Notes under the pieces: generated by a model
What the model was told of the DNA's origin: nothing
What the model saw: the letters and a program-made list of their open reading frames with translations, nothing else
Database searches by the model: none
Translations under genes and position numbers: made by a program
In this document: one piece after another, positions 58,107-64,000 of the stretch
Layout of the letters: each line of letters starts with the position of its first letter
Position numbering within the stretch: the stretch's first letter is position 1
From: Actinomyces denticolens
GTDB taxonomy: Bacteria > Actinomycetota > Actinomycetes > Actinomycetales > Actinomycetaceae
Assembly: GCF_002072185.1 (NCBI RefSeq)
Contig: NZ_MVIW01000005.1
Coordinates: forward strand, 37,432 to 101,431
DNA length: 64,000 nucleotides
Direction: 5' to 3'

Positions 58107-58333
58107 GCGCTCCGGCGGCGGGCCGGCCCCGCCGGCGCCGAGTGGTCCTGTTATCCCCCCAGGACGCCGCGCGGGTGGCCCGCGGTGAGATGACCGAGGA
58201 GGACGCCGAGAACGCGCGGCGCCGCAGGGTCGACGCCCTCACGGAGGCCCGCGCCCGCGGGGATGACGCCTCCGGCAGCGGCAGTGCCAATGACGCGCGT
58301 CTGCGCGCCGAGGTCCCGCCCCACTGGTCCTGA
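58103..58333 (+). CDS. small basic protein, cotranscribed with the helicase-like gene
   Basis: 76 residues; not recognised. It starts in an ATGA overlap with the stop of the 1473-residue gene. RPRRRRVVLLSPQDAARVARGEMTEEDAENARRRR is basic then acidic/helical; no cysteines. The tight overlap suggests a linked function, perhaps a subunit. The perfect ACCGGT palindrome follows 10 bp after its stop codon. Confidence 0.7.
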   Translation: MSAPAAGRPRRRRVVLLSPQDAARVARGEMTEEDAENARRRRVDALTEARARGDDASGSGSANDARLRAEVPPHWS

Positions 58334-58343
58334 CCCTTTTCAC

Positions 58344-58413
58344 CGAGACCGGTCGAAAACGTCATTGAAACCGGTCCGCGGACCGGTTTCAATGACGTTT
58401 TCGACCGGTCTCG
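58344..58413. repeat. ACCGGT array, copy 4: perfect 70-bp palindrome
   Basis: Both 35-bp arms are exact complements. Each arm has two ACCGGT sites 22 bp apart (58348 and 58370; 58382 and 58404), with spacer CGAAAACGTCATTGAA. It lies between convergent genes and could work as a bidirectional terminator or a protein site. The rest of 58334-58555 contains only the mscL terminator. Confidence 0.95.
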
Positions 58414-58473
58414 CGAGACAGCGGCGCGGGGAGTGGGCCGCAGCGGGCACCGGCGGGCACCGGTGGATAGGGC

Positions 58474-58508
58474 TGAGCCCCGCCGTCCACTCGGGTCGGC
58501 GGGGCTCA
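58474..58508 (-). terminator. mscL terminator hairpin
   Basis: 12-bp arms TGAGCCCCGCCG and complement with an 11-nt loop, 48 bp beyond the mscL stop codon. Confidence 0.8.
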
Positions 58509-58555
58509 GAGGCTCACTGGGGCGCGGCGGCCGGTGCTGCCGGGCGCGTTCCCTC

Positions 58556-58948
58556 TCAGTGAGCGCGGGCGGCGAGCAGGTCGCGGATCTCGCCCAGCAG
58601 CTCGACGTCGGTCGGCTCGGCGGGCTTCTCCTCCTCGTTCTTCTTCTGCAGGGCCTTCATCTTGTTCATCGGAACGACGATGCAGAAGTAGACGGCGAGG
58701 GCCACCAGCAGGAAGTTGATGAGCGCGGTGATGATCGTACCGGGCTGGATGTAGGTATCCGAGCCGCTGTCGATCTTGAACTGGAGGACGGAGTCGAAGT
58801 TCGGGGAGCCGATGATCTGACCAACGATGTCCAGAATGACCTTGGTGATCGAGTCGACGATGGGCTTGAAGGCGCCACCGATGATGACGGCGACGGCGAG
58901 CTCCAGGGCGTTGCCCTGAGCGATGAACTCCTTGAATCCCTTGATCAT
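58556..58948 (-). CDS. mscL: large-conductance mechanosensitive channel MscL
   Basis: 130 residues. It opens under membrane tension to release solutes during osmotic downshock. Seen: N-terminal MIKGFKEFIAQGNALELAVAVIIGGAFKPIV, typical for TM1, the periplasmic loop (SGSDTYIQPG), TM2 (ALINFLLVALAVYFCIVVP) and the C-terminal helix with LLGEIRDLLAA. GAAAGG precedes the ATG. It opens the SAF / 5-FCL / glp neighbourhood. Confidence 0.96.
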   Translation of the reverse strand: MIKGFKEFIAQGNALELAVAVIIGGAFKPIVDSITKVILDIVGQIIGSPNFDSVLQFKIDSGSDTYIQPGTIITALINFLLVALAVYFCIVVPMNKMKALQKKNEEEKPAEPTDVELLGEIRDLLAARAH

Positions 58949-59098
58949 GAGGGGAGAACCTTTCGGTGAGTGCGCGCCCCGCAGGGGCGACAGGCGCGAG
59001 GCCGGGACGATGATCGACAGCCGGTTGGCTGCATCGGGCAGTCGGCGCCGGCTGAATATGCCGACGGATCAATGATCATCTCGACTGTGATGAGGTCG

Positions 59099-59812
59099 TC
59101 AGGGGCTCAGCGCGAGGCCGAGGGCGCCCTGCGTTGCCGCACCGACGATAAGGGTAGCGGTGTCCGCCGGAACGGCAAGTTCTACTACTGTGACCTTATT
59201 CCCTGAAAGAAACCTAGAAGTGTCACCTTCTGTTGTGGTACCGATGACCCGTGCGCCGGAGCAGAGAACACTGGTCCCCTCGCCCGTTGAAAGCGGCAAT
59301 GGCGCGGAATCGCCCGCCTGATCGCGGAGCGCCGCGGGGCTCGCAGATGCGCTTGCGGCTGTGACTGGACTCTCACCGATGATGTCGACGATCGCGCCCG
59401 GCTCGGCCAATGATCCGCCCACTCCGACGGGCACCTGGACGATTCGCTCATCGGCGCCGAGCCCCTGGACTCGTGCCGAGCTGGTCATCGACACCGTGAG
59501 GACGGTGCCCTCCTCGAGCCTGATGGCCGCCCTGCTCCCGATGACTCCCTCATCCGCCACCCCACGGGCCGGCAGCGCCGGCTCGGGGATCGCGCGGCGC
59601 TCGACGTCGTCGGCGCTGATCGTCTCCCCGGCGCTGATCCTCCTGGTCACTACCAGCGCCTCGCCGTCTCCCGGCGGGGACGGGCGCAGGACGGAGAGCG
59701 CGAGCAGCACGGCTGCCCCCACGCACGCGGCGACGACGAGGTGGCGCGCCCTCCACAGGCGCAACGATGGACGGGTGGCGGGGGAGCGCTCCAGGCGCGG
59801 GCGGGGGCTCAT
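59099..59812 (-). CDS. SAF domain membrane protein (CpaB/RcpC-like)
   Basis: 237 residues. One N-terminal membrane segment (HLVVAACVGAAVLLALSVL) then a SAF domain: VVTRRISAGETISADDVERRAIPEPALPARG, DEGVIGSRAAIRLEEGTVLTVSM. The C-terminal half (VGVGGSLAEPGAIVDIIGES, VTVVELAVPADTATLIVGAATQGALGLALSP) matches CpaB/RcpC. Such proteins occur in tight-adherence pilus systems, but the gene also lies alone in this conserved mscL / SAF / 5-FCL / glp context, so its role here is open. It is 138 bp beyond the 5-FCL gene; nothing recognisable is in that gap or in 58949-59098. Confidence 0.85.
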   Translation of the reverse strand: MSPRPRLERSPATRPSLRLWRARHLVVAACVGAAVLLALSVLRPSPPGDGEALVVTRRISAGETISADDVERRAIPEPALPARGVADEGVIGSRAAIRLEEGTVLTVSMTSSARVQGLGADERIVQVPVGVGGSLAEPGAIVDIIGESPVTAASASASPAALRDQAGDSAPLPLSTGEGTSVLCSGARVIGTTTEGDTSRFLSGNKVTVVELAVPADTATLIVGAATQGALGLALSP

Positions 59813-59950
59813 GCCCCCAGGGTGGACTCGTCGACCGGGCGGCCGATCGCCTCATCCACAGGGCGCGGCCGCGGCTGAGCGCGTGCGAGCCCGTGGTTCC
59901 CGGCTCCGGTGCGGGCGGGCCCCCTGACATCCCGCGACGCCCGCGGGGCC

Positions 59951-60601
59951 TCAGGACCCCGAGGCGAAGACGGAGCGCTCCAGGAGGAACCACTGCTCGG
60001 GCGTGATGACGGCGTCCACCCGCTGGTCGTGCGGCTCAGTGGGCAGTGGCGAGGCGATGAGCTCATCGTCGTAGACCATGGCGAGCACGAGGGCGCCCTC
60101 GTGCCTCAGCGGCAGGGCCCGGTCGTACCAGCCGCCCCCCTGGCCGAGCCGGTTCCCGGCCCGGTCGATGGCGAGTGCGGGGATGAGGAGCGCGTCGACG
60201 TCGGAGACCGCCTCCGCCGGGAGGGGCTCGCCCCCCGGTTCGGGAGGGCGCCCCGGCGCGCGCTCGGCCAGATCGGCGATGCCCGTGAAGCGCCCCCACC
60301 CCCGGGAGAGCTGCGGGCCCAGGACGGGCAGGAGGACCTCACGGCCCCCGGCCTCCAGGCGCTCCAGCAGGAGCCGGGTGCAGGGCTCATCGCCCACCGA
60401 GACGTAGGCGGCGATGGCCCCCATGCCCTCGACGGCCTGGAGGGCGTGCTCCATGAGGGTCTCGCAGGCGGGGCAGTGGCCCGCATCGGGGTGGGGGTGT
60501 CGCTTGCGGCGCCGCTGGCGCAGGATCCGGCGCCATTGGCCCTTGTCGTGACTGGTCTCCAGTCCAGCGGGAACAGGGAGTGCGCGCGCCTGAGAACTCA
60601 C
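59951..60601 (-). CDS. 5-formyltetrahydrofolate cyclo-ligase
   Basis: 216 residues. It converts 5-formyl-THF to 5,10-methenyl-THF with ATP. Seen: GAIAAYVSVGDEPCTRLLLERL, the folate/ATP motif RLGQGGGWYDRAL and ALVLAMVYDDELI. N-terminal RRILRQRRRKRH fits the family. GTG start with GAGAAT exactly 6 nt upstream, so leaderless. The gene is divergent from glp, as in mycobacteria. Confidence 0.92.
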   Translation of the reverse strand: MSSQARALPVPAGLETSHDKGQWRRILRQRRRKRHPHPDAGHCPACETLMEHALQAVEGMGAIAAYVSVGDEPCTRLLLERLEAGGREVLLPVLGPQLSRGWGRFTGIADLAERAPGRPPEPGGEPLPAEAVSDVDALLIPALAIDRAGNRLGQGGGWYDRALPLRHEGALVLAMVYDDELIASPLPTEPHDQRVDAVITPEQWFLLERSVFASGS

Positions 60602-60756
60602 CCCCCGATTCTCTCAGGTTCTCCTTCGTTACGGGCGCGCCGAGCCGCTCCTGGGATGGGGAGAGGGGCCCTTGCGGGTAGCCTGGCCGCCTGGAGCCGC
60701 AGGCCTCACCCCGGTGCCGCCCCGAGGTCCCGGGACCTGCGGGCAGGGAGGAAGCC

Positions 60757-61968
60757 ATGAGAACCGTCGCCGAGCACCTCGCATCGTGCCTGGAGATCGC
60801 GCAGCCGGCCCCGCCGCTCGACGTCGTCCTTCTCGACGCCGTCGGCTGCGTCCTGGCGGAGGACGTCGTCGCCGAGTTCGATCTTCCCTGCGCGGATCTG
60901 GCCGGCCTCGACGGCTATGCGGTGCGCGCCGCCGACATCCGGGGCGCGACGGCGAGCGAGCCCGCCCGCCTCGACGTCATCGACGCCGTGCGCGCCGGCG
61001 ACACCTCCAGCGCCCGGCTCGTCCCCGGTACCGCCATGCTCATCGACTCCGGCGCCCCCCTTCCCGTCGGCGCCGACGCCGTCGTCCCCTGGATCGAGAC
61101 CGACCGCGGCACCCAGCGGGTCGAGGTCCGCTCCGTCGTCGTCGAGGGGGAGAATGTGCGGCGCCGCGCTGAGGACGTCGCCGCCGGGACAACGGTCATG
61201 CCCCAGGGCTCGCGCGTGTCGGCCCGGCAGATCGCGCTCCTGGCCGGCGTGGGGAGGCTGCGCGTCAAGGTGCGCCCCGCGCCGCGCGTCGTCATCGTGT
61301 CCATCGGCGATGAGCTCGTCGAGCCCGGCTCACCGCGCCGGGACGGCAGCGTCTACGACGCCAATGGGCACGCCCTGGCCACCGCCGTCACCGACGCGGG
61401 CGGGCGGGCCTTCCGCGTTGCGGCCGTCCCCGATGAGCTCGGCGCCCTGACCGAGACCCTCGAGGACCAGCTCGTGCGCGCCGACGTGCTCATCACCACC
61501 GGGGGTCTGTCCGTGGGGCAGGGGGACACCGTCAAGGAGGCCCTCGCCCCCCTGGGCTCGGTGCGCTTCGACGCCGTCGCCATGAGCCCCGGGCGCCAGC
61601 TCGGCGTCGGCACCGTGGAGGGCACGCCGATCTTCTGCCTCCCCGGCGACCCCGTGAGCGCCCAGATCGCCTTCGAGACCTTCGTGCGGCCCGTACTTCG
61701 GGAGATCGCCGGCTGGCAGGGGCTCCACCGCTCGAGCCTGCCGGCCGAGATGACGCGGGGATGGGCGTCGCCCGCCGGCAGGAGGGAGTTCGTCCCCGTG
61801 CACCTGACCGGCTCGCCCTCCACCGGCTACCGCGCCGAGCCGACGGCGGAGCCCGGCACCACCCGTCTCATGGGCCTGGCGCGGGCCAACGCCATCGCCG
61901 TCGTCCCCGAGGAGGCGCGCAGCGTCTCGGCCGGGGACACGCTCCACTGCCTCCTCCTCGACGCCTGA
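60757..61968 (+). CDS. glp: MoeA/gephyrin-like protein (Glp)
   Basis: 403 residues. MoeA fold: FDLPCADLAGLDGYAVRAADI, the TGG-motif DVLITTGGLSVGQGD, MSPGRQLGVGTVEGTPIFCLPGDPVSAQIAF, and a C-terminal domain. MoeA inserts molybdenum into the pterin cofactor. In corynebacteria the homologue Glp beside a membrane protein (GLPR) acts in cell division instead (established knowledge). Here a SepX/GLPR-like gene follows 200 bp later, which favours the division role. No other molybdenum-cofactor gene is in the window. Catalytic activity is not excluded. AGGGAGG precedes the ATG. Confidence 0.9.
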   Translation: MRTVAEHLASCLEIAQPAPPLDVVLLDAVGCVLAEDVVAEFDLPCADLAGLDGYAVRAADIRGATASEPARLDVIDAVRAGDTSSARLVPGTAMLIDSGAPLPVGADAVVPWIETDRGTQRVEVRSVVVEGENVRRRAEDVAAGTTVMPQGSRVSARQIALLAGVGRLRVKVRPAPRVVIVSIGDELVEPGSPRRDGSVYDANGHALATAVTDAGGRAFRVAAVPDELGALTETLEDQLVRADVLITTGGLSVGQGDTVKEALAPLGSVRFDAVAMSPGRQLGVGTVEGTPIFCLPGDPVSAQIAFETFVRPVLREIAGWQGLHRSSLPAEMTRGWASPAGRREFVPVHLTGSPSTGYRAEPTAEPGTTRLMGLARANAIAVVPEEARSVSAGDTLHCLLLDA

Positions 61969-62168
61969 TGACCCTCCCCGGTCGAGGCCTCGACCCCATT
62001 GGAGGAGGCGCTGGGTCGAGCGCCGGGCGCCCGCTCACGAAGTGATTCGTGGTAAGCGAGTGACTGTTGTGATCGTCGGGGCTCACGGGGCTGGATTGGC
62101 GTCATTCCGGGCCTCAACACGCCGACGATCTCTCCTGGCGGGGGGTCGGCGGCCCGTACCGTGGCGCT

Positions 62169-63536
62169 GTGGGAATTGAAGTCTGGGCGCTCCTCGCCCT
62201 CGTCGTCGTTCTCACCGCGTACCTCCTGCCCTTCCTGGTCGGGCGCCGTGAGGTCATGAAGCTGTCCCGCAGTGATGATCGCTATTCCGCCGACTTGCGG
62301 ATCCTGGCGACCGGCGAGACGGCCATGACCCCCGACGAGGCCTGCGAGCAGGGCGGGCACGCGAGGATCTTCCGACGGCTCCCGGAGGTGAGGGCGATGA
62401 ACAGGCCAGCAGTGAGGAATGTCCGCGCGCTGCGCGTCGAGCGTGAGCTCGCGCAGGCCCAGCGCGCGCATGACGCCGCCCGTGCGCGCCGCCGGGACGC
62501 CGCCGCCAATCGCGCTCGCGTGGCCGCCGGGCTGCTCGGGGTGAGCCTCGGACTGTGGCTGGTGGGGCTGGTGACGGTCATCCCGTGGTGGCCCGCGCTG
62601 CTGCCGACGGCGCTGCTCGGAGTCTCGATGGTCGCCGGGCATAAGGCCGCCAGGGCGTCGCTCGCCGCCGATCGCGCCGAATGGAGGCGCGTCGTCGCAC
62701 TCCGGCGCGACCTCGACGCCCTTGCCGGTGCCCGCCCCACGTCCCGGATCGAGCCCGCCGCGCCCAGGGTCGCGGCGCCGACTCCCGCCCAGGGGCTGCT
62801 CGGAACGAGCGCCGAGGGCTCGGACGCCTCCGAGGGGCAGGCGGTCCTCGCGGAGGGCGCCGAAGCGAATGGCATGGACACTGGCAGGGACACTGGCAGG
62901 GACTCGGTCGGGTCGGCGTCGAGGGCGGCGAGCGCTGCCGAGCCGGCCGCTCATGAGGAGTCGGCCGAGTCGGTGAGTGCGCCCGCGGCCTCCGGGGCGG
63001 AGGAGACCGTCGGGGAGGCGGCCCGGGCGAGTGACGAGGCGGAAGCGGCCAGGCCCATCGAATGGGTCATGGAGCCGCGCCCGCTGGAGTCGGCGGACGA
63101 CGCGCCCGTCGAGCCTCATAGCACCGACGCCGATCAGGGGGGCGGTGCGGGTATCGCCGCCGCGATCCGGCACGACGACGCTCGGGAGGCCCTCTCGGCC
63201 GGGAGCGGCACGGAGGGCGCGGCCGAGGTCGGGGGGGGTGAGCTTGCTCAGTCCCGATCGGCGGGGCCCCTGCCGATCCGGCGCGACGCGACTTCTACGC
63301 CGCCTCAGGGCTGGCGCCCCGTGGCGGTGCCCGCTCCGACGTACACACTGGCCGCACGAGCACGTCGCCGGGCGGTGCCGGATCTGGAGCTGCCGGAGGC
63401 GGAGTCGGTGCCGTCCCCGGTTCGGCCCCGCAACGCGCGCGCCTACGCACCGGCCCCGATCCTCGACGACGAGCAGGCCTTCAAGCCCATCGACCTCGAC
63501 GAGGTCCTGGAGAGGCGCCGCGCCGCGGGTGCGTGA
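62169..63536 (+). CDS. sepX: SepX/GLPR-like division-linked membrane protein
   Basis: 455 residues. The N-terminus is a short membrane segment followed by AYLLPFLVGRREVMKLSRSD and DRYSADLRILA, the pattern of the Streptomyces SepX and corynebacterial GLPR N-terminus. Two more membrane segments (AAGLLGVSLGLWLVGLVTVI, ALLPTALLGVSMVAG) lie near residues 118-160. The ~270-residue C-terminus is disordered, rich in Ala/Glu/Ser, ending in a conserved-looking AFKPIDLDEVLERRR. SepX/GLPR helps place the divisome and recruits Glp. Gene order (glp then this gene) agrees. GTG start, TACCGT exactly 6 nt upstream. Confidence 0.72.
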   Translation: MGIEVWALLALVVVLTAYLLPFLVGRREVMKLSRSDDRYSADLRILATGETAMTPDEACEQGGHARIFRRLPEVRAMNRPAVRNVRALRVERELAQAQRAHDAARARRRDAAANRARVAAGLLGVSLGLWLVGLVTVIPWWPALLPTALLGVSMVAGHKAARASLAADRAEWRRVVALRRDLDALAGARPTSRIEPAAPRVAAPTPAQGLLGTSAEGSDASEGQAVLAEGAEANGMDTGRDTGRDSVGSASRAASAAEPAAHEESAESVSAPAASGAEETVGEAARASDEAEAARPIEWVMEPRPLESADDAPVEPHSTDADQGGGAGIAAAIRHDDAREALSAGSGTEGAAEVGGGELAQSRSAGPLPIRRDATSTPPQGWRPVAVPAPTYTLAARARRRAVPDLELPEAESVPSPVRPRNARAYAPAPILDDEQAFKPIDLDEVLERRRAAGA

Positions 63537-63624
63537 CAATCTGCGCAAACCGTGCGGTGGTGCGGTTCACGGCCCGCCGGGTTGCGGACGGCCGGACCGT
63601 AGGTGCTAAGATCGTCCGGCACCT

Positions 63625-63697
63625 GGGGCTATGGCGCAGTTGGTAGCGCGTCTCGTTCGCAATGAGAAGGTCGGGGGTTCGAATCCCCCTAGCTCCA
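63625..63697 (+). tRNA. tRNA-Ala (anticodon CGC)
   Basis: Cloverleaf with acceptor GGGGCTA/TAGCTCC containing the G3-T70 pair that marks alanine tRNAs, D-arm TGGCGCAGTTGGTAGCGCG, anticodon loop TTCGCAA (anticodon CGC, reading GCG), and T-arm GGGGGTTCGAATCCCCC. Discriminator A. CCA is not fully encoded (ACCG). Confidence 0.96.
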
Positions 63698-63793
63698 CCG
63701 GTAGAGGCCCGGGCTGAGAGGCTCGGGTCTCCTATCGCCCGGGCATCGTTCTTGGACGATCCGGGGTTGAGATCGGGATCACAGAGCTCGAGA

Positions 63794-64000
63794 TTGACAA
63801 TCGCTGCGATCATCTGGTTAAGTTGGTCGAGTCGCCTTGAGAGCGGCGCGAGGAGTGAAAAGCTCTTCTGATCGCTCTCCATGGGTGTGTTGTTTGAGAA
63901 CTCGATAGCGTGTCATGCTTGTTTATGTCTTGTTTTTTGTTTGGCCTGTGCTGCTGCTGCTGTTGTTTGTGGTGGTGGTGTGGGTTGGGCCTGGTTTTTG
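63794..64000 (+). promoter_or_regulatory. rRNA operon promoter and leader, 16S beyond window
   Basis: TTGACA (63794-63799) and TTAAGT (63818-63823) with an 18-bp spacer form a strong promoter. It is followed by TGTTGTTTGA (63888-63897), a boxA-like antitermination signal, within TTTGAGAACTCGATAGCG, a phrase typical of actinobacterial rrn leaders. The last ~80 bases are strikingly T- and TG-rich. The 16S gene should begin to the right of the window. No gene is in 63698-63793. Confidence 0.8.

Noticed and set aside
59099..59812. Tad pilus locus
   Set aside because: Only the SAF/CpaB-like gene is present; no TadA, TadB, pilin or prepilin peptidase gene is nearby.
60757..61968. Molybdenum-cofactor biosynthesis cluster
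   Set aside because: Only the MoeA-like gene is present; neighbours point to the Glp/SepX context instead.

Overview
The window is about 70% GC, with short intergenic gaps, strong codon bias and many start codons that have no Shine-Dalgarno sequence. Its gene set is that of a Gram-positive actinobacterium, most like Actinomyces or a relative in the Actinomycetaceae. Markers are DUF4032 and DUF3027 proteins, a DtxR/IdeR-type regulator, a MsiK/UgpC ATPase, a WXG100 protein, an XPB helicase with its Ssl2-N partner, a second-type GroEL under CIRCE control, and the mscL / SAF / 5-FCL / glp / SepX cell-envelope and division neighbourhood. The genus is an inference from gene content; no 16S sequence is inside the window.

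Layout. 1-5.4 kb: a partial GNAT acetyltransferase, an Aer-type PAS protein, a PadR-regulated ABC exporter and an AbiEi/Vsr-like protein. 5.7-10.4 kb: translation and isoprenoid housekeeping genes (rlmC, ispF, cysS, rlmB). 10.5-20.3 kb: an unknown protein, a DUF4032 kinase-like protein, a sugar ABC ATPase, a Ser/Thr kinase, a DsbA-like protein, tRNA-Thr and a large methyltransferase. 20.5-24.6 kb: DUF364 behind a possible iron box, ung, a LytR_C protein and a GH15-like protein. 24.6-28.6 kb: groEL, WXG100 and an HD-domain protein. 28.7-34.9 kb: a two-component system, a NYN nuclease, and a PspA/TPM membrane-stress pair. 35.1-38.2 kb: a secreted SGNH esterase gene that is frameshifted and has lost catalytic residues. 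38.3-49.7 kb: XPB pair, DUF3027, radical SAM plus 2-hydroxyacid dehydrogenase, purine permease, MFS exporter and DtxR. 49.9-52.2 kb: two consecutive c-di-AMP (ydaO-type) riboswitches, each in front of an NlpC/P60 wall hydrolase. 52.3-58.3 kb: universal stress protein, tRNA-Arg and a 1473-residue degenerate helicase/nuclease. 58.5-63.5 kb: mscL, SAF protein, 5-FCL, Glp and SepX-like protein. The window closes with tRNA-Ala and the promoter and leader of an rRNA operon.

How genes work together. Envelope maintenance recurs: the riboswitch-controlled hydrolases, MscL, PspA/TPM, Glp-SepX and the secreted SGNH protein. Iron may connect the DtxR regulator with the DUF364 gene.

Most unusual signals. 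(1) Four intergenic arrays of ACCGGT palindromes spaced exactly 22 bp apart, one of them a perfect 70-bp palindrome. (2) Four arrays of tandem GGTGCG/CGCACC mini-hairpins, all in the same orientation and all at the 3' end of minus-strand genes. (3) A recurring leaderless promoter layout, with a -10 hexamer 6 nt (sometimes 7) before the start codon, at about fifteen genes. (4) The compensating frameshifts and lost catalytic Ser/Asp in the SGNH gene.
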